Assembly (NCBI RefSeq): GCF_944390845.1
Contig: NZ_CALXRM010000028.1
Span: 1-37,925 of the forward strand
Origin: an uncultured Brachyspira sp.
Lineage (GTDB): Bacteria > Spirochaetota > Brachyspiria > Brachyspirales > Brachyspiraceae
Direction of reading: 5' to 3'
DNA: 37,925 nt
Under the pieces are notes generated by a model. The model was not told the DNA's origin. It searched no databases and saw only the letters and a list, made by a program, of their open reading frames with translations. Below are positions 23,424 to 31,694 of the stretch, one piece after another. Position numbers and translations under genes: made by a program. How positions within the stretch are numbered: position 1 is the first letter of the stretch; each line of letters begins with the position of its first letter.

Positions 23424-24182
23424 ATGGGGTTAAAAGTAATTGTTGCTAAAGACGCTAATGGAGTTGGTAAAAAAACAGCAGCAGAAATTATTAATTTACT
23501 TAAAGTTAAAAAAGATGCGGTTTTAGGACTTGCTACAGGAGGTACTGCTGAGGCTGTATATCCTCATTTAATTAAAGCTTATGAGAAAAAAGAAATAGAT
23601 TTTAAAGAAGTTAAATCTGTAAACCTAGATGAATATAAAGGACTTGATCCTAAAAATGAGCAGAGCTATAGATATTTTATGAATAAAAATCTATTTGATC
23701 ATGTTAATATCGATAAAAAAAATACTTTCGTTCCAAGCGGTATAGGCGATAAAGAAAAAATATTAGATGAATTCAATAAAAAAATAGATAAATTACCTAG
23801 AGATATACAATTATTAGGTGTAGGCCCTAATGGTCATATTGCTTTCAATGAGCCTGATGAAGCTTTACATGCTAATGCTTTATGTGTTAAACTTGATGAA
23901 AAAACAATTAAAGCAAATGCAAGATTCTTTGAATCAGAAAAAGATGTTCCTAGAGAAGCATTCAGTATGGGTATGGGCGGAATATTAAAAGCTAAAAAAA
24001 TAGTTATAGCTGCTATTGGTAAAGGCAAAGCTGCTGCTATGAAAGAACTTTTGACTAATGATAAAGTTACAACAAAATGTCCAGTTACTTTCCTTAAACT
24101 TCATAATGATGTTGTTGTTGTTATAGACCAAGAATTGGCTGATGCAATTGGTTATGAAAAACCTAAAGGATGCAAAAAATAA
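23424..24182 (+). CDS. nagB: glucosamine-6-phosphate deaminase
   Basis: The 252-residue cytoplasmic enzyme converts glucosamine-6-phosphate to fructose-6-phosphate and ammonia, the entry of amino sugars into glycolysis. Family motifs are LATGGTAEAVYPHL (36-49, phosphate loop), SVNLDEYKGL with the catalytic Asp/Glu near 69-70, and GVGPNGHIAFNEPDE with the ring-opening His at 138. Length is near the usual 240-266. AAAGGAG (23408-23414) lies 9 nt before the ATG. The gene stands alone with its own promoter and terminator. No nagA or PTS gene is in the window, so the source of amino sugar (perhaps mucin) is inferred. Confidence 0.93.
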   Translation: MGLKVIVAKDANGVGKKTAAEIINLLKVKKDAVLGLATGGTAEAVYPHLIKAYEKKEIDFKEVKSVNLDEYKGLDPKNEQSYRYFMNKNLFDHVNIDKKNTFVPSGIGDKEKILDEFNKKIDKLPRDIQLLGVGPNGHIAFNEPDEALHANALCVKLDEKTIKANARFFESEKDVPREAFSMGMGGILKAKKIVIAAIGKGKAAAMKELLTNDKVTTKCPVTFLKLHNDVVVVIDQELADAIGYEKPKGCKK

Positions 24183-24206
24183 TATTTATAATATTTTTAT
24201 ATTTTT

Positions 24207-24239
24207 AAGAGGGTAGTGTAATGCTATCCTCTTTTTTTA
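24207..24239 (+). terminator. terminator of nagB
   Basis: AAGAGGGTAG / CTATCCTCTT forms a perfect 10-bp stem, with a 7-T run after it. Confidence 0.88.
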
Positions 24240-24310
24240 TGCTTATAGTTTTTATGTTATTATTTTATAATGGTTATATTAAATTGAATGCAATTTCAAA
24301 GGATTTAAAT

Positions 24311-25471
24311 ATGAGTAAAAAGAAAGCCGTTTTAATAGTAGTAGACAGCTGCGGTGTTGGTGCTTTACCAGATGCAGCTGATTTTGGTGATGAAGGTGTA
24401 AATACTCTTGCTCATTTAGCTAAAGCTGAAGGCGGAGTTAGTCTTCCTAATATGGAGAAAATAGGACTTGGTAATATAATAGATATAGAAGGGGTTTCTA
24501 AAAATAGTAATGCTGCTGGGTATTATGGAAAAGCAATGGAAACTTCAAAAGCAAAAGATACAACAACAGGTCATTGGGAAATAGCCGGACTTGTTTCAAC
24601 AAAACCTTTTAATACATATCCAAATGGTTTTCCAGAAATTACCATAAAAAAGATAGAAGAATTTTCAGGAAGAAGGGTAGTATGCAATAAACCTTATTCC
24701 GGAACAGAAGTAATAGATGATTATGCAGATGAACAATTCAAAGACGGTGCTTTAATAGTGTATACTTCAGCTGATTCAGTACTTCAAATAGCGGCACATG
24801 AAGAATTAATACCGATAGATGAGCTTTATAAAATATGTGAAAAAGCTCTTGAAATATGTAATGAATATTCTCCTATAGCTAGAGTTATAGCAAGGCCTTA
24901 TATAGGAACCAAAGGTAATTATAAAAGAACAGAAAGAAGACATGATTATTCCGTACCTCCAAGCGGTGAGACTATGCTTGACAGATTGAAAAATCATAAT
25001 TTACCAGTTATTGGTATTGGAAAAACAAGCGATATATTTGCAGGTGTCGGAATAACAGAAAACAGAAAAACAAATAAAAACAATCTTGATGGCATAGAAA
25101 AAACAATTAAAGCTATTAAGGAAGTTAATGAAGGATTAATATTTACCAATTTGGTTGATTTTGATATGCTTTATGGTCATAGGAGAGACCCTAAAGGATA
25201 TAAAAATGCTTTGGAAGAATTTGATAAATATATTCCAGAAATGATTGAAAATTTAAATGATGATGATTTGTTTATTATAACAGCAGATCATGGATGCGAT
25301 CCAACTTACAAAGGAAGCGATCATACTAGGGAATATATACCTATATTGGCTTATGGAAAAAAATTAAAAAATAATGTTGATATAGGTGTTAGAGATTCTT
25401 TTGTTTCAATAGCTGCATCTATAGAAAAACATCTATTAGGTGATACTAAATTAGAAGGCTCTTTCCTATAA
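24311..25471 (+). CDS. deoB: phosphopentomutase
   Basis: The 386-residue enzyme interconverts ribose-1-phosphate (or deoxyribose-1-phosphate) and the 5-phosphate in nucleoside breakdown. It belongs to the alkaline-phosphatase-like metalloenzymes. Motifs include IVVDSCGVGALPDA near the start, the phosphorylated Thr in KAKDTTTGHWEIAG, NLVDFDMLYGHRRD, and the metal-binding TADHGCDPTYKGSDHTREYI. Length agrees with the family (about 390-400). The start at 24311 has AAAGGA 6 nt upstream. An in-frame ATG at 24221 lies inside the nagB terminator and would add a hydrophobic segment foreign to a cytoplasmic mutase, so it is rejected. A terminator follows at 25487. Confidence 0.92.
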   Translation: MSKKKAVLIVVDSCGVGALPDAADFGDEGVNTLAHLAKAEGGVSLPNMEKIGLGNIIDIEGVSKNSNAAGYYGKAMETSKAKDTTTGHWEIAGLVSTKPFNTYPNGFPEITIKKIEEFSGRRVVCNKPYSGTEVIDDYADEQFKDGALIVYTSADSVLQIAAHEELIPIDELYKICEKALEICNEYSPIARVIARPYIGTKGNYKRTERRHDYSVPPSGETMLDRLKNHNLPVIGIGKTSDIFAGVGITENRKTNKNNLDGIEKTIKAIKEVNEGLIFTNLVDFDMLYGHRRDPKGYKNALEEFDKYIPEMIENLNDDDLFIITADHGCDPTYKGSDHTREYIPILAYGKKLKNNVDIGVRDSFVSIAASIEKHLLGDTKLEGSFL

Positions 25472-25486
25472 CTCTTAAAATTTATA

Positions 25487-25535
25487 AAATTAGTCGTTTT
25501 TAGTATTTTTATACTTTAAACGGCTAATTTTTATT
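25487..25535 (+). terminator. terminator of deoB
   Basis: An imperfect 20-bp hairpin (AAATTAGTCG.. paired with ..CGGCTAATTT, loop TTTT) is followed by TTTTTATT. The stretch 25536-25787 beyond it is A+T-rich with nothing recognised. Confidence 0.75.
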
Positions 25536-25787
25536 AATCAATTTTTAAATTTTTTATTATTGATGTCATAAATTTTCTTCATAATATCTAATAATTTTTT
25601 ACCAGTTATTAAATAATCTTTTATTGCTTTAGTAAATTAATAATATTTTTTCATAATTAAGTGTTATATATGTGATGTTTTTATCTATTATTAACAACTA
25701 TACGTCTAATAAATGATGAAATGGTATAATTATTTATATACTAATATATTTTTTTGTATTAATTTATGTTATATACTATTTTAGCTA

Positions 25788-25834
25788 TTGACTTTATGTT
25801 AGTATGTGATACAATATTTGATAATTTTATCACA
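25788..25834 (+). promoter_or_regulatory. adhE promoter with candidate operator
   Basis: TTGACT (25788-25793), a 16-nt spacer and TACAAT (25810-25815) form the promoter. TGTGATA (25805-25811) and TATCACA (25828-25834) are exact inverted arms that bracket the -10 box and start site. Inside them TGATAA-TT-TTATCA (25819-25832) is a perfect palindrome. The half-sites recall Rex-type (TTGTGA/TCACAA) sites, but the spacing is not the standard one. Confidence 0.5.
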
Positions 25835-25855
25835 ATTAAAAAATAGGAGATATAG

Positions 25856-28459
25856 ATGAGCAAAGAGACTAATGTAAAAAGCGGAAATTCTGTACTCGAC
25901 GAATTAATAGCAAAAGCAAAAAAAGCACAAGAAATATATGCTACTTTTACACAAGAGCAAGTAGATGCTATATTCAAAGCATGTGCCATTGCAATTAATA
26001 GCAGAAGAATACCTTTAGCAAAAATGGCTTGCGAAGAAACAGGAATGGGCGTTGTTGAAGACAAAGTTATAAAAAATCACTTCGCTTCAGAGTATATTTA
26101 CAATAAATATAAAGATATGAAAACTTGCGGCATCATTAGTGAAGATGTAGCAATGGGAATGAAAAAAGTTGCTGAGCCTATAGGTGTAATAGCTGGCGTT
26201 GTACCTACTACAAACCCAACATCTACAGCAGCATTTAAAGCATTAATAACTTTAAAAACAAGAAATGCTATAGTATTTTCTCCTCACCCAAGAGCAAAAA
26301 AATGTACTTATGAAGTATGTAAAATCATCAATGAAGTTGCTGTTGCAAACGGAGCTCCAGACGGACTTATAGGCTGTATACAGGAACCTACAGTTGAACT
26401 TTCAGCTGCTTTAATGAGTCACCCTCAAATAGATTTAATACTTGCTACAGGCGGACCTGGTATGGTTAAAGCTGCTTATTCTAGCGGTAAACCTGCTTTA
26501 GGTGTAGGTGCTGGTAATACTCCTGCTATTATAGATGAAACAGCTGATATAAAAATGGCTGTTAGCTCAGTTTTAATGAGTAAAACATTTGATAATGGTA
26601 TGATATGTGCTAGTGAACAAACTGTTGTAGTTGTAAAAGATGTTTATGAAGAAGTTAAAAAAGAATTCCTTTACAGAGGTGCTTATCTTTTAAATGAAGA
26701 AGAAAAAGCTAAACTTAGTAAAGTAATGATTATAGATGGAGCTTTAAATGCTAAAATAGTAGGTCAGCCTGCTTATGTTATAGCTCAAATGGCTGGTGTT
26801 ACAGTTCCAGAAGAAACAAAAGTTCTTATAGGTGAAGCTAGTGCTATTAGCAAAGAAGAAGCATTCTCTTATGAAAAATTATCACCAGTACTTGGTATGT
26901 ACAAAGCTGAAGACTATGAAGATGCTTTAAATAAAGCTCATAGTTTAATAGTATTCGGCGGACTTGGACACACTTCAGTATTATACACAGATGAAGACAA
27001 TCAAAAAGAAAGAATAGCAAAATTCTATGAGAAAATGCCTACAGGAAGAATACTTGTAAATATGCCATCTTCTCAAGGAGCTATAGGAGATGTTTATAAC
27101 TTTAGATTAGAGCCGTCTTTGACATTAGGTTGCGGAAGCTGGGGTAATAACTCTACAAGTGAAAACGTTGGTGTTAAACATCTATTAAATATTAAATCAG
27201 TAGCTTCAAGGAGAGAAAATATGTTATGGTATAAAGTACCAAGAAAAATATATTTAAAAAGAGGTTCTTTAGATGTTGCTTTAAGAGAGTATGCTGATAA
27301 AAAAAGAGCTCTTATCATTACAGACGGACCTTTATTTAAATTAGGTATCACTGATAATGTTACTAAAGTATTAGATGATATAGGAGTACAATATTCTATA
27401 TTCTCTGATGTTAAACCAGATCCAACTATTGGAACTGTAATGGATATATTAAAAGTTGCTAAATCTTTTGAACCAGATGTAATTATAGCTTTAGGAGGCG
27501 GTTCTCCAATAGACGCTGGTAAAATAGCTTGGTTATTATATGAAAACCCACAAGTTAAATTTGAAGATATAGCTATGGTATTTATGGATATAAGAAAAAG
27601 AATATGCGATGCCGGCGAATTAGGTAAAAAAGCAGAATTTGTTGCTATACCTACTACATCAGGTACAGGTTCTGAAACTACTCCATTTGCTGTTATTACA
27701 GATGATGCTACACATATTAAATACCCAATAACTGATTATGCTTTAACTCCTAATATGGCTATATTAGATGCTAATTTAGTTATGAGTATGCCAAAAAGTC
27801 TTTGTGCTGCAAGCGGTATAGACTCTTTAACACATGCTCTTGAGGCTTATGCTTCTATATGTGCTACAGAATTCTCTAACTGTAATGCTGAAAAAGCTAT
27901 AAAACTTATATTCAAATATTTACCTGCTTCATATAAAGAAGGTGCAAGCAACCCAGTAGCTCGTGAAAATATGCATTATGCTGCTTCTCTTGCTGGTATG
28001 GCTTTTGCTAACGCTTTCTTAGGTGTTTGTCACTCTATGGCTCACAAATTAGGTGCTGCTTTCAATATACCTCACGGTTTTGCTAATGCTTTACTTATAT
28101 GTCAGGTTGTTAAATATAATGCTAATGAAAAACCTTTAAAACAAGGTTTATTCCCTCAATATAAATATCCTCATGGTCAGGAAAGATATGCTGCAGTTGC
28201 TGATTTATTAAATCTTGGCGGTAAAGATAATGCAGAAAAAGTTACTAATTTGATAAATGCTATCAATAATCTTAAAAAAGAATTGGATATACCTTTGTCT
28301 ATAAGAGAATATGGTGTTAAAGAAGAAGACTTTATGGCTAAACTTGACACTATAGTTGAACAAGCATTTAATGACCAATGTACTGGTGCTAACCCTGTTT
28401 ATCCTTTAATGAAAGAGATCAAACAGATGTATTTAGATGCTTATAATGGTGTATATTGA
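25856..28459 (+). CDS. adhE: bifunctional acetaldehyde/alcohol dehydrogenase
   Basis: The 867-residue fusion makes ethanol from acetyl-CoA in two NADH-dependent steps. The N-terminal aldehyde dehydrogenase half (about 1-440) has VVPTTNPTSTAAFKALI and the catalytic Cys 251 in NGMICASEQT (E. coli Cys 246). The C-terminal iron alcohol dehydrogenase half (about 455-867) has the NAD-binding GGGSPIDAGK, TTSGTGSET, and the iron-ligand segment CHSMAHKLGAAFNIPHGFAN. Length is slightly less than E. coli AdhE (891). AGGAG (25845-25849) precedes the start. It stands alone with a strong promoter, possible operator and terminator, as expected for the main NADH sink of a fermenter. Spirosome assembly is known for the family. 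Confidence 0.95.
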   Translation: MSKETNVKSGNSVLDELIAKAKKAQEIYATFTQEQVDAIFKACAIAINSRRIPLAKMACEETGMGVVEDKVIKNHFASEYIYNKYKDMKTCGIISEDVAMGMKKVAEPIGVIAGVVPTTNPTSTAAFKALITLKTRNAIVFSPHPRAKKCTYEVCKIINEVAVANGAPDGLIGCIQEPTVELSAALMSHPQIDLILATGGPGMVKAAYSSGKPALGVGAGNTPAIIDETADIKMAVSSVLMSKTFDNGMICASEQTVVVVKDVYEEVKKEFLYRGAYLLNEEEKAKLSKVMIIDGALNAKIVGQPAYVIAQMAGVTVPEETKVLIGEASAISKEEAFSYEKLSPVLGMYKAEDYEDALNKAHSLIVFGGLGHTSVLYTDEDNQKERIAKFYEKMPTGRILVNMPSSQGAIGDVYNFRLEPSLTLGCGSWGNNSTSENVGVKHLLNIKSVASRRENMLWYKVPRKIYLKRGSLDVALREYADKKRALIITDGPLFKLGITDNVTKVLDDIGVQYSIFSDVKPDPTIGTVMDILKVAKSFEPDVIIALGGGSPIDAGKIAWLLYENPQVKFEDIAMVFMDIRKRICDAGELGKKAEFVAIPTTSGTGSETTPFAVITDDATHIKYPITDYALTPNMAILDANLVMSMPKSLCAASGIDSLTHALEAYASICATEFSNCNAEKAIKLIFKYLPASYKEGASNPVARENMHYAASLAGMAFANAFLGVCHSMAHKLGAAFNIPHGFANALLICQVVKYNANEKPLKQGLFPQYKYPHGQERYAAVADLLNLGGKDNAEKVTNLINAINNLKKELDIPLSIREYGVKEEDFMAKLDTIVEQAFNDQCTGANPVYPLMKEIKQMYLDAYNGVY

Positions 28460-28491
28460 TTTATAAACATATAAATAGTTAAAAATTTTGT

Positions 28492-28526
28492 GGCTATCAT
28501 TATTTATTTAATGGTAGCCTTTTTTA
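28492..28526 (+). terminator. terminator of adhE
   Basis: GGCTATCATT / AATGGTAGCC (one G-T pair) with an 8-nt A/T loop is followed by a T run. Confidence 0.87.
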
Positions 28527-28550
28527 TTATAAAAAAATATAAAAAAATTT

Positions 28551-28634
28551 TATAAATAGTAATTAGTGAAAAACTATTTATAATTACATATATGTAATTA
28601 CTGTATACAATATTGATTATACTTTGTAGTATAA
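28551..28634. repeat. cluster of three inverted repeats between adhE and the next gene
   Basis: TATAAATAG (28551-28559) pairs with CTATTTATA (28574-28582). A perfect 20-bp palindrome, TAATTACATATATGTAATTA, lies at 28581-28600. TTATACT (28617-28623) pairs with AGTATAA (28628-28634) around TTGT. No gene is seen in 28460-28826. The rest of that gap is A+T-rich until the promoter at 28778. Confidence 0.5.
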
Positions 28635-28777
28635 AAATAAGTTTTTTGTTTTATAAGTGATAATTTAATATTATTATATGATTATTTATATTTTTAATAT
28701 GTAAAATACATGAAAATTTGAGGTTTTCAATATATAGTACTAAATAATAATTAATACTAATTGATATGTATAGAAAC

Positions 28778-28805
28778 TTGACAATGTATAAAAACTTTAT
28801 ATAAT
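28778..28805 (+). promoter_or_regulatory. consensus promoter for 28827 and cstA
   Basis: TTGACA (28778-28783), a 16-nt spacer and TATAAT (28800-28805) match the consensus fully. GGAGA (28815-28819) follows just before the start codon. Confidence 0.8.
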
Positions 28806-28826
28806 ATATAGCATGGAGAAAAAGAT

Positions 28827-29351
28827 ATGGCAAAACTTCACATTGAAAATGAAAATGTAAAAAAATACATATTCAATGTTTCAGAAAAACTTATGAGACA
28901 TTTTGATTTAGAATATGAAATTACGAAAGAAGATGAATATTTTGATCTTTATGCTTTCCACAGAAATGATTTTTTCAAATCATTCATAACAAAATCAACA
29001 GTTTATGAGGGTTATTCAGTATTTGAACATATGCTTTTAAGATTCATAAAAGAATTGAAGAAGGAAGATATAGAAAAATTCCAAGATATGTTAGTTAGAT
29101 TAACTCCTATATTAGCAAATCCTAACAAATTTCATAAAAGAAGTGTAATAACAGGAATAATAGTAACAGAAAGCCCATTAGATAAGGAATGGGAGAAAAT
29201 GGCTAGGAAATTTTTTTATAAAGTTAATTACAAACTATTATTTCATGGCTGGTCAGAAACACAATATGCTATAGTGTCTATGACAGATAAAAATGTATAC
29301 TTACCTAAAATGCGTAAGAAAGAGTTAAAACTTCTTCTTTCGGATTTTTAG
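28827..29351 (+). CDS. conserved-looking cytoplasmic protein of unknown function upstream of cstA
   Basis: The 174-residue protein has no signal peptide or membrane segment and was not recognised. Its N-terminal half is charged and helical (KYIFNVSEKLMRHFDLEYEI, HMLLRFIKELKKEDIEKFQD). The C-terminal half alternates strands and helices (SVITGIIVTESPLDKEWEKM, NYKLLFHGWSETQYAIVSMT) and ends in a basic stretch KMRKKELKLL. It is the first gene of a two-gene unit: cstA follows after 33 bp with its own AAGGAG, and no terminator lies between. A partner or regulator of the transporter is possible but unproven. Confidence 0.6.
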   Translation: MAKLHIENENVKKYIFNVSEKLMRHFDLEYEITKEDEYFDLYAFHRNDFFKSFITKSTVYEGYSVFEHMLLRFIKELKKEDIEKFQDMLVRLTPILANPNKFHKRSVITGIIVTESPLDKEWEKMARKFFYKVNYKLLFHGWSETQYAIVSMTDKNVYLPKMRKKELKLLLSDF

Positions 29352-29384
29352 GAGGTTATAAAACAAATAAAAAAGGAGATAAAA

Positions 29385-31085
29385 ATGAATGCTTTCATTC
29401 TTCTATTGTTAGGTATGATTATATTTTTCATAGCCTATATAACTTACGGTTCATATCTAGCGAAAAAATGGGGTGTAGATCCGGGCAGAAAGACTCCTGC
29501 TCATACTAGACCTGATGGCAGAGACTATGTTCCTACAGATGCTAAAGTATTATTAGGACACCATTTTTCTTCAATAGCTGGAGCCGGTCCTATTACAGGT
29601 CCTATTATTGCTACTATGTTCGGCTGGCTGCCTGTGTATTTATGGATTATATTCGGATGCGTATTCTTCGGAGGTGTGCATGATTACGGTTCATTACTTG
29701 CTTCTTTAAGACATGAAGGTAAATCTATCGGAGAAGTTATAAGAAGTAATGTTAGCCAAAAAGGTAAGATAATGTTCACTCTTTATGCTTTCATTACCAT
29801 TTGTTTAGTTGTTGCTGCATTTTTGGATATTACAGCAGGTACTTTCGCAGTAAACGTTCAGACAGTTGGAAATATTGACGCTATAGATTTAGCGGAAAAA
29901 CAGAAAGCTGCTGCAGGCACTGCGAGTATGCTTTTTATAGTTTTGGCATTGTTATTCGGTTTTTTGGTTTATAGAAGAGGCGTAAACGTAACTGTTTCAA
30001 CTGTAATAGGAGTTGTGCTATTAGCGGCTGTAGTTTTTTTATCTGATAAATTTCCGTTCTTAGCTTTAACTAAAGTTCATTGGCAAATAATATTGGTAAT
30101 ATATATAATATGTGCTTCTCTTCTGCCTGTGTGGATACTTCTGCAGCCTAGAGACTATTTGTCTTCTTTTTTATTATATGCTATGGTAGCAGGAGGAGTA
30201 GTTGGTTTGATAATTATGAGACCTTCTGTACAAATGTCCGCTTTCAATGGCTTTTTGCCTAGTGCTGGCAATTATTTGTTTCCTATACTATTTATTACCG
30301 TTGCCTGCGGAGCTATATCAGGTTTTCACTCTTTAGTAAGTTCTGGAACTAGTGCTAAACAGCTTAATAGCGAAAAAGATGCTAAACTTGTAGGTTACGG
30401 AGCTATGCTTATAGAAGGTATAGTTGCAATAGTTGCTTTAATGAGCGTTGCTGCAATTGCAGGAAATACTGAAGGAACTCCAGCTGCTAGATTTGCTTTA
30501 GGCGTTGCAACATTTATGAATTCTTTTGGAATACCTATGGGATTAGGTCAAACTTTTGTTACTTTAGCATTCGCTTCTTTTACTTTAACTTCTTTAGACA
30601 GTGCCACTCGTATAGGAAGATACTTGGTTCAAGAATTGGGTGAATACTATACTGAAGATGGAAGAACAGTAAAAACCGTATTTACAAATCCTTATCTTGC
30701 TACAGGTATTACTGTTGCCATATCTTTAGGATTTACTCTTTACGGCTATGAAAGAATATGGCCTATATTTGGAAGTGCTAACCAATTATTAGCAGGTTTA
30801 GCATTACTTGCTGTTGCTGCTTGGATAAAAAATACTCAAAAAAGAAACTCTTGGGAAACTATTATTCCTTTAGTATTCATGTTTGCTGTTACTCTTTCCG
30901 CTTTATGCTTAGTAGTATATACTAATGTTATGAAAGCTACTTTTGACGGTTATGTATTAGCTGCAATAGCTGCTATTATGATAATATTAGCAGTTATAGA
31001 ATTATTCATTACAGGTCAATGGGCTCGCGGATTATCTAAAAAAGAAGCTGCTTCAAACCCTAATGATCCTATTAAAAACAAATAA
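29385..31085 (+). CDS. cstA: CstA-family peptide/pyruvate transporter
   Basis: The 566-residue inner-membrane protein has about 15 hydrophobic segments and the CstA N-terminal signature: YGSYLAKKWGVDPGRKTPA, RPDGRDYVPTDAKVLLGHHF, SSIAGAGPITGPIIA. It also has FHSLVSSGTSAKQLNSEKDA near residue 313. E. coli CstA and BtsT are about 700 residues, so this is the shorter form found in many anaerobes. Members import pyruvate or peptides when carbon is scarce. AAGGAG lies 8 nt from the start and a terminator follows at 31113. No two-component sensor of the BtsSR type is nearby. Which substrate applies cannot be read from the sequence. Confidence 0.88.
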   Translation: MNAFILLLLGMIIFFIAYITYGSYLAKKWGVDPGRKTPAHTRPDGRDYVPTDAKVLLGHHFSSIAGAGPITGPIIATMFGWLPVYLWIIFGCVFFGGVHDYGSLLASLRHEGKSIGEVIRSNVSQKGKIMFTLYAFITICLVVAAFLDITAGTFAVNVQTVGNIDAIDLAEKQKAAAGTASMLFIVLALLFGFLVYRRGVNVTVSTVIGVVLLAAVVFLSDKFPFLALTKVHWQIILVIYIICASLLPVWILLQPRDYLSSFLLYAMVAGGVVGLIIMRPSVQMSAFNGFLPSAGNYLFPILFITVACGAISGFHSLVSSGTSAKQLNSEKDAKLVGYGAMLIEGIVAIVALMSVAAIAGNTEGTPAARFALGVATFMNSFGIPMGLGQTFVTLAFASFTLTSLDSATRIGRYLVQELGEYYTEDGRTVKTVFTNPYLATGITVAISLGFTLYGYERIWPIFGSANQLLAGLALLAVAAWIKNTQKRNSWETIIPLVFMFAVTLSALCLVVYTNVMKATFDGYVLAAIAAIMIILAVIELFITGQWARGLSKKEAASNPNDPIKNK

Positions 31086-31112
31086 TTATTTAATATACTG
31101 TAAATAATTTTA

Positions 31113-31149
31113 CCCCTTTCATAAATAACTTATGGAAGGGGATTTTTTT
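31113..31149 (+). terminator. terminator of the cstA unit
   Basis: CCCCTTTCATAA / TTATGGAAGGGG (one mismatch) is followed by a T run. Confidence 0.87.
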
Positions 31150-31226
31150 AGTCTAATTAAAATTTTTACTTTGTCGATATAATATTTTGTATTATATTTT
31201 AAATAAAGGTAAAATTTTCTAGTATT

Positions 31227-31649
31227 ATGTCTAATAAAAAATTTAAACTAAAAGAAGAAAAAGCAGTATTCGCTGACATAAGATCTGCTATATCTATAGC
31301 TATATTTGACAGCGAAATTAGTAATTATGACGGCAGTGTTGATACAGATGTAAGACGTGCTGTAATGTATAACAAAATAGTGTTTGAAAATTTAGTTAAA
31401 CGCTTATTTTCGTATCAGGCTAGCAGAGAAGATAAAAAGGATAAATTAAAAGAACTTTCTATTATTAAAATGATAAAGAATGAGAGTTTATCTTTATCTA
31501 AAGAAAGACTGTATTATATAGAAAATCCTAATGAAAAAACATTTGAATTTTTAAATGATGTTTTAGATAAAAATAAAAAAGTAAGAGGATATAGTGAGTA
31601 TATACTTTTCTCACTATTTAATCATTATTTTGACTATATAAAAAACTGA
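31227..31649 (+). CDS. small charged protein of unknown function
   Basis: The 140-residue product is cytoplasmic, mostly helical and rich in Lys/Glu (KKFKLKEEKAVFADIRSAIS, REDKKDKLKELSIIKMIKNE), and ends in an aromatic segment YSEYILFSLFNHYFDYIKN. No family was recognised. A possible promoter is TTGTCG-16-TATATT (31171-31198). AAAGGT (31206-31211) is the only weak ribosome-binding site and is 15 nt from the ATG, so the start is less certain than most. It is followed after 45 bp by the large surface protein gene, with a hairpin between them. Confidence 0.55.
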   Translation: MSNKKFKLKEEKAVFADIRSAISIAIFDSEISNYDGSVDTDVRRAVMYNKIVFENLVKRLFSYQASREDKKDKLKELSIIKMIKNESLSLSKERLYYIENPNEKTFEFLNDVLDKNKKVRGYSEYILFSLFNHYFDYIKN

Positions 31650-31657
31650 TAGTTTTA

Positions 31658-31691
31658 AATATTATCCTTCAAAATAAAAAAGGATTATATT
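31658..31691 (+). promoter_or_regulatory. hairpin enclosing the ribosome-binding site of 31695-34577
   Basis: AATATTATCCTT (31658-31669) pairs with AAGGATTATATT (31680-31691) at 11 of 12 positions around a 10-nt loop. The right arm contains the SD sequence AAGGA, which ends 11 nt before the ATG. Folding would hide the SD. There is no T run, so it is not a normal terminator. Confidence 0.5.
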
Positions 31692-31694
31692 ATT

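Noticed and set aside
24221-24310. Longer DeoB with a hydrophobic leader
   Set aside because: The start lies inside the nagB terminator, and a cytoplasmic mutase should not carry a signal segment.
25805-25834. Canonical Rex site at adhE
   Set aside because: The half-sites fit loosely but the gap is too large for the standard arrangement, so only a candidate operator is listed.
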